Of a DNA stretch of 64,000 nt, positions 60,527-64,000 are shown piece by piece. This DNA comes from Pardosa pseudoannulata. Lineage: Eukaryota; Arthropoda; Arachnida; Araneae; Lycosidae. The stretch's first letter is position 1. Each line of letters opens with the position of its first letter. Position numbers and translations under genes: made by a program. The notes under the pieces were generated by a model. The model did not search any database and had not been told where the DNA came from. It saw only the letters and a list, made by a program, of their open reading frames with translations. Where the stretch lies: positions 1 to 64,000 of the forward strand of contig JAGEOH010000262.1 in NCBI GenBank assembly GCA_032207245.1, read 5' to 3'.

Positions 60527-63008
60527 ATTCCTAATAACTAAACATGTATTGCAGCATCAATATTCAAAGTATGAAGAAAACGTATTATATGAAGTCAAAA
60601 ATTTAAAAAAAAAACGCAAATCAAGACAGGGTAATTAAAAATTATTTATTTTGTCCTTTTACAAAATGGTAAACAATTCTATATACATCTCTGCTAACAT
60701 TTCACGTAAAAACAAAAAATACAAGTCATTTTCTTACTATTACAAACAATTTAAAAATATCCAGTTTACAACAAAATTAATCTGCAAACAGGTAATCCAG
60801 TATTACTATACAATATTATGTTGCATTAATTTTTTTTACACTTCCGCATTGATATACTTTAACTTTATAAAAAACTTACAATGCACTAACCTACTTAATA
60901 GTATAATAATACTTATATATACCTACTTAATATGTATAATAATTATACTAGAAACATGGCCATGCTCTACTTAATTACCTCAAACATTCATTCACTCTAT
61001 CACATTGAGCTAAGTATAATCAGTTTCTTACGGCTTAATACCCTATATAATAAGTATATGTAGATAGTTTCCATAAGATTGGGTGTTTAAATAAAAAACA
61101 GCTTCCAAAACAGCTTAATATGCAAAAAGCAAAGAACCCATGTACGTAGTACAAGGTTATATACGTAAACAAAATTTTCATATAGCACAAAAGGAATTTA
61201 AAAGTGTTTTTACAACCATGATAAAATTTTACCGTGTCTAACAGTCTTCGAACTAACACTAAATCAGTATACGCTGATAAACTGTTGTATAACAATCAGT
61301 AGGGAATAGTCAGTTTTCCCATGGGACGACCTTGAATCCAATTTCCAACTAGAAGTCAAGTGGAGTATTTTCAGTCTAAAATAAGTTATCTTCTTCAGTA
61401 GAGCACAAAACCTGAAAATTGTTAACATCCGGAAAATTAGTTAAAATAAACTTTTCAAATATAAATTATTACAACATTCATTATCAGAATGTATAACTAG
61501 AAATTATTTTGGATAAATTATTTAGGATTGACTAATTAACTAGACCTAATTGATAATCCCTTTTACTTCAATTAATAAATTTTACAATTACATTAGAGAA
61601 GAGGTTTAAACATAACTTTAGAAAGTTTAAGTACAAAACAAGAATGAATATTAACATAAGCTTATTACTGAAAGTCAGAAGTTACTTCAAATATACTTTA
61701 TAAACAAACTAACAGATAAAAATGCTATACTTAATCCTATTTGAAATCGTAGAATTCCCAGACTGACTATGTAGGGTATATATTATCTCTTGAGCTCTAA
61801 CAGCAGTAAGTCTCGATCAATTCTTTCGTTTTCCTACATATGGCATCTTTGATAGACTTTCTCATAATGAACTACATATCGACTACCCACATGTCTTCCA
61901 CCACTACTTTGTTTCAACCAAATGTTCGTCACTCAAACCACCTATAAATATTAAAAGATTGTTTAGAATTATTAAATATCACTATCATAACTGCTCATGT
62001 TCCAATTAATATAAGTATATGTATGTACATATAAATTACGTAATAAAATAATTTTAGCATTGTTACATACTTCAATATCCGATTTTTGAAATAAGTATCG
62101 CAGTTTAAAGAATCCTCATTACAAAACATTTCATAGAGGATATATTACTTTTCAGAATCATGCGCCCCCATCCGCTCCCTTTGAACATGATTAAATTAAA
62201 ACTGAAGTTATACACAAAACAAATTCTTGCTTCTAGAAACCTAGGTTCCGTTTAATTGGTTTTTCAGTGTTGGTATAGGAATAAACATTAAAGTTCAGAT
62301 TATGTTCAATTTACTATGATTTAAATACCTAAGCTTCAAGTTCAGAAACTTCTTTTGAATATGTCCAACTTTATTTCACTTCTTACCTTTAGAAGTAGTC
62401 ATCTTTATTTTAAAAACAAACTTTAAACCTATTTAATTCCGATGTTAAATATAAATATTATGTTAACAATGAATATTTTAATGCATAAAAATACTTCTAA
62501 TCACTTTGAAAATTATTTTTTTAATATTCACTTCTATAAGAGAAACTTAGACTTTCAAATTTAAAAACGGCAAAAATTTGAAAAAATGGTAACAATTTCA
62601 AATACGAAACTCAAATATCGAAATACAATCGACATAAATATAATTCTTGAAATTTTGCAATTGGTTTATCTCTTCTAATCCAAGTTTCCAAAAGGGGTGT
62701 TTTCAGTTCCCGTTTTGTTTGCATATTACATTTCAAAAACATTTTTTAGAATCGCAAAAGTACAGTAACTTTAATCCTGTACCTCATTTCAATGATTTGA
62801 GGTCGCAGTATATGGAATAAAATTATCGACTCCAACTATATATCAACGAAATCTCTGGAAAAAACTACCTGTGAATGTTACAGCTCGAGATTTATAAAAA
62901 AAATTAACTTCGAAATCTAAAAGCTAGTAATTAGGAACACTAAACATCATTCCATATATTTAAAGTCGTATATCGCAGTTTTTACTTTCACTTTCTGCAC
63001 CAATATAC
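60527..63008. other. AT-rich, apparently unique flank; no supported gene
   Basis: About 2.5 kb of AT-rich sequence with no tandem structure. Open frames at 60,651-60,974 (plus, 107 codons) and 61,035-61,295 (minus, 86 codons) translate to Ile/Tyr/Asn/Lys- or Leu/Tyr/Phe-rich low-complexity peptides, typical of AT-rich non-coding DNA, and I do not call them. A possible minus-strand terminal exon (61,904-61,941) and a polyadenylation-type AATAAA on the minus strand near 60,640-60,650 are discussed in the findings. Small structures: a 24-bp imperfect direct repeat (60,889-60,912 and 60,921-60,946), the palindrome CATGGCCATG at 60,955-60,964, and a 10-bp inverted repeat TTTCAAATTT/AAATTTGAAA at 62,553 and 62,574. 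Confidence 0.6.
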
Positions 63009-63281
63009 CAGGTTTGACAGAAATTTAAATAAAATCATTAACTAAATCCATGAGCACTTATACTCGTTTTCGGGTATTTAGAAAGTTAGAGAAAACGCAG
63101 GATAGAAGTTTATTGTTAATCCCCATCTAAAAGTACACCCATTCCCTACCCGAAAACGAGAAAATTTAGGGAATAAGTTTTGTATCGCTATTTTTATATA
63201 TCGCTTTTATACGCATAGTTAACCAAAAGAGATTTCATAAATAACTGCTGACTTAACATTCACATCAAACTGTCAAACCTG
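63009..63281. mobile_element. MITE-like element with 12-bp perfect terminal inverted repeats
   Basis: CAGGTTTGACAG (63,009-63,020) and its exact inverse CTGTCAAACCTG (63,270-63,281) bound 273 bp of AT-rich sequence with no open frame of note. Length and terminal-repeat form fit a non-autonomous DNA transposon. Flanking octamers CAATATAC and ACAAATAC share 5 of 8 bases, so an 8-bp target duplication is possible but not convincing. A second 14-bp inverted repeat is nested inside. I cannot assign a superfamily. Confidence 0.45.
63063..63160. repeat. Nested 14-bp perfect inverted repeat
   Basis: CTCGTTTTCGGGTA (63,063-63,076) and TACCCGAAAACGAG (63,147-63,160) are exact inverse complements with a 70-bp spacer. 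The arms are much richer in C and G than their surroundings, so the pairing is unlikely to be a chance product of AT-rich composition. A further 7-bp pair, ATTCCCT (63,141) and AGGGAAT (63,168), overlaps the right arm. Confidence 0.8.
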
Positions 63282-63332
63282 ACAAATACTTAAATTTGAC
63301 AACATTGATTTTCCTCTAATTTCTCATTACAG

Positions 63333-63360
63333 CGAAAATTTAGAGAAATTCTAATTTTCG
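63333..63360. repeat. 28-bp hairpin
   Basis: CGAAAATTTAGA and TCTAATTTTCG are inverse complements apart from one extra T, separated by GAAAT. The stem is 11 bp. It follows the MITE-like element by about 50 bp. It is not followed by a T-run long enough to look like a pol III terminator. Confidence 0.6.
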
Positions 63361-63805
63361 GTAGAATTTTATGTTTTATCATTACTGATTATTATACCGC
63401 CTCAATCATTGGCTTAATTATATCGGTTGGAAAAAGTGATACCTCATTCCTCAAATGGATCAAACTTTTGTTTGAAATTCGACACCATTCTACAAGATTT
63501 CTTGAAATCTGAAATAAACTATTAGTTCCATGCAACTATTGATCAACACTAGCTAGTATTTTCCTAATACTCTAAAAACTTGAAACTTTGTTAAACCTTT
63601 TAACAATGATTTTAATACAACTAACATTGATAGAATAGCAAAATGAACTTGGGGATTTACCCAAATGTTTTAGTTTTCACTAAACGTGAAAAATATTTCT
63701 ATTATGTTCTACTTTTCTTAAAAATCTCTAAAAAATTTACACCCAAACTATTATAAAGCCCCGCATATTCAGAGGGTTGTAGAACACTAATGGTGCGTCA
63801 TCGAC

Positions 63806-63813
63806 TGACGTCA
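63806..63813. promoter_or_regulatory. Palindromic CRE/ATF-type site
   Basis: TGACGTCA is a perfect match to the palindromic CRE bound by bZIP factors of the CREB/ATF group. A half-site (GCGTCA, i.e. TGACGC on the minus strand) lies at 63,795-63,800, 5 bp to the left. Two CG-containing sites this close stand out in AT-rich sequence and could mark a promoter near the right edge. An 8-bp match can also be chance; no TATA or start site can be tied to it. Confidence 0.25.
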
Positions 63814-64000
63814 TGTGTGCTCAGATTTACTAACAAGTTAATCAAGCAGCTGATCTTATGTAAATACATCTTACAATAAGCGCATTGCAATAATAGTGCA
63901 ATATTGAAGCATGTTTAGATATAGATATTAAATAGATTAAAATTGCAAATTTTTGAAACTTTGTCATTGCCTAACCAGTTAAATGTTCATAAGCTCTTAA

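Larger units (their letters stand above)
63282..64000. other. AT-rich flank to the window edge; no gene seen
   Basis: About 0.7 kb with no open frame of useful length and no tandem repeat. It contains one strong short hairpin (63,333-63,360) and a CRE-type palindrome (63,806-63,813). Nothing else was recognised. Confidence 0.6.

Noticed and set aside
60651..60974. 107-codon plus-strand frame, hydrophobic Ile/Tyr/Phe-rich
   Set aside because: Composition is what AT-rich non-coding DNA yields. No recognised domain, splice or start context.
61035..61295. 86-codon minus-strand frame
   Set aside because: Short, low-complexity, in AT-rich sequence with no supporting context.
1..64000. Telomeric repeat or subtelomere
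   Set aside because: No run of TTAGGG-type or TTAGG-type repeats on either strand; the repeats are longer or different pentamers.

Overview
This window is eukaryotic, non-coding and almost entirely tandem repeat. I find no protein-coding gene, rRNA, tRNA or CRISPR array that I can defend. About 59.8 of 64 kb is satellite or simple-sequence DNA. The remaining ~4.2 kb on the right is AT-rich, apparently single-copy DNA with small inverted-repeat elements. Long open frames (1039, 897 and 544 codons) exist, but they are by-products of repeats that lack stop codons on one strand. The organism cannot be fixed from the sequence. The AT-rich flank, a tRNA-derived SINE-like element and megasatellite blocks would fit an invertebrate such as a flatworm, and a centromeric, pericentromeric or sex-chromosome heterochromatin block, but that is inference only. 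Layout, left to right: (1) 1-4548, an AT-tract-rich 78-bp satellite (SatA), already under way at the window edge. Its unit is two 38/40-bp halves, each made of two ~20-bp pieces ending in AAAATTTT. (2) 4549-~54,640, a ~50-kb array (SatB), roughly 1,200 units of a 40-bp monomer and its 43-bp derivatives. It is divided into zones with their own diagnostic variants: 40-bp GCGTAA/GCCTAA types on the left; a long mosaic in the middle with a GGAGTAGGGCAATG subfamily; a very homogeneous 43-bp block at ~38.1-44.0 kb; a GGCGGCT-type 43-bp block at ~46.7-51.2 kb; and a homogeneous 40-bp block with CGCGGCAGAGCCCAA at ~51.7-54.6 kb. (3) ~54,640-55,490, where SatB breaks down and blends into simple sequence. 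(4) ~55,490-57,400, a (GATAT)n pentanucleotide array. (5) ~57,400-58,440, a mixed zone passing from GATAT to ATCAC units. (6) ~58,440-59,843, a nearly pure (ATCAC)n array whose plus strand has no G for about 1.4 kb. (7) 59,844-~60,000, a minus-strand tRNA-derived SINE-like element whose 3' end abuts the ATCAC array. (8) 60,001-64,000, AT-rich flank with a SatA-like relic at 60,055, a ~213-bp foldback element at 60,293-60,505, a MITE-like 273-bp element with 12-bp perfect terminal inverted repeats at 63,009-63,281, and a palindromic CRE-type site at 63,806. The most interesting points are the graded conversion of one repeat family into the next on the right side (against a sharp junction on the left), the SINE tail as a possible seed of the ATCAC array, the relic of the far-left satellite in the right flank, and the zone structure of SatB, which records local amplification and long-range exchange.
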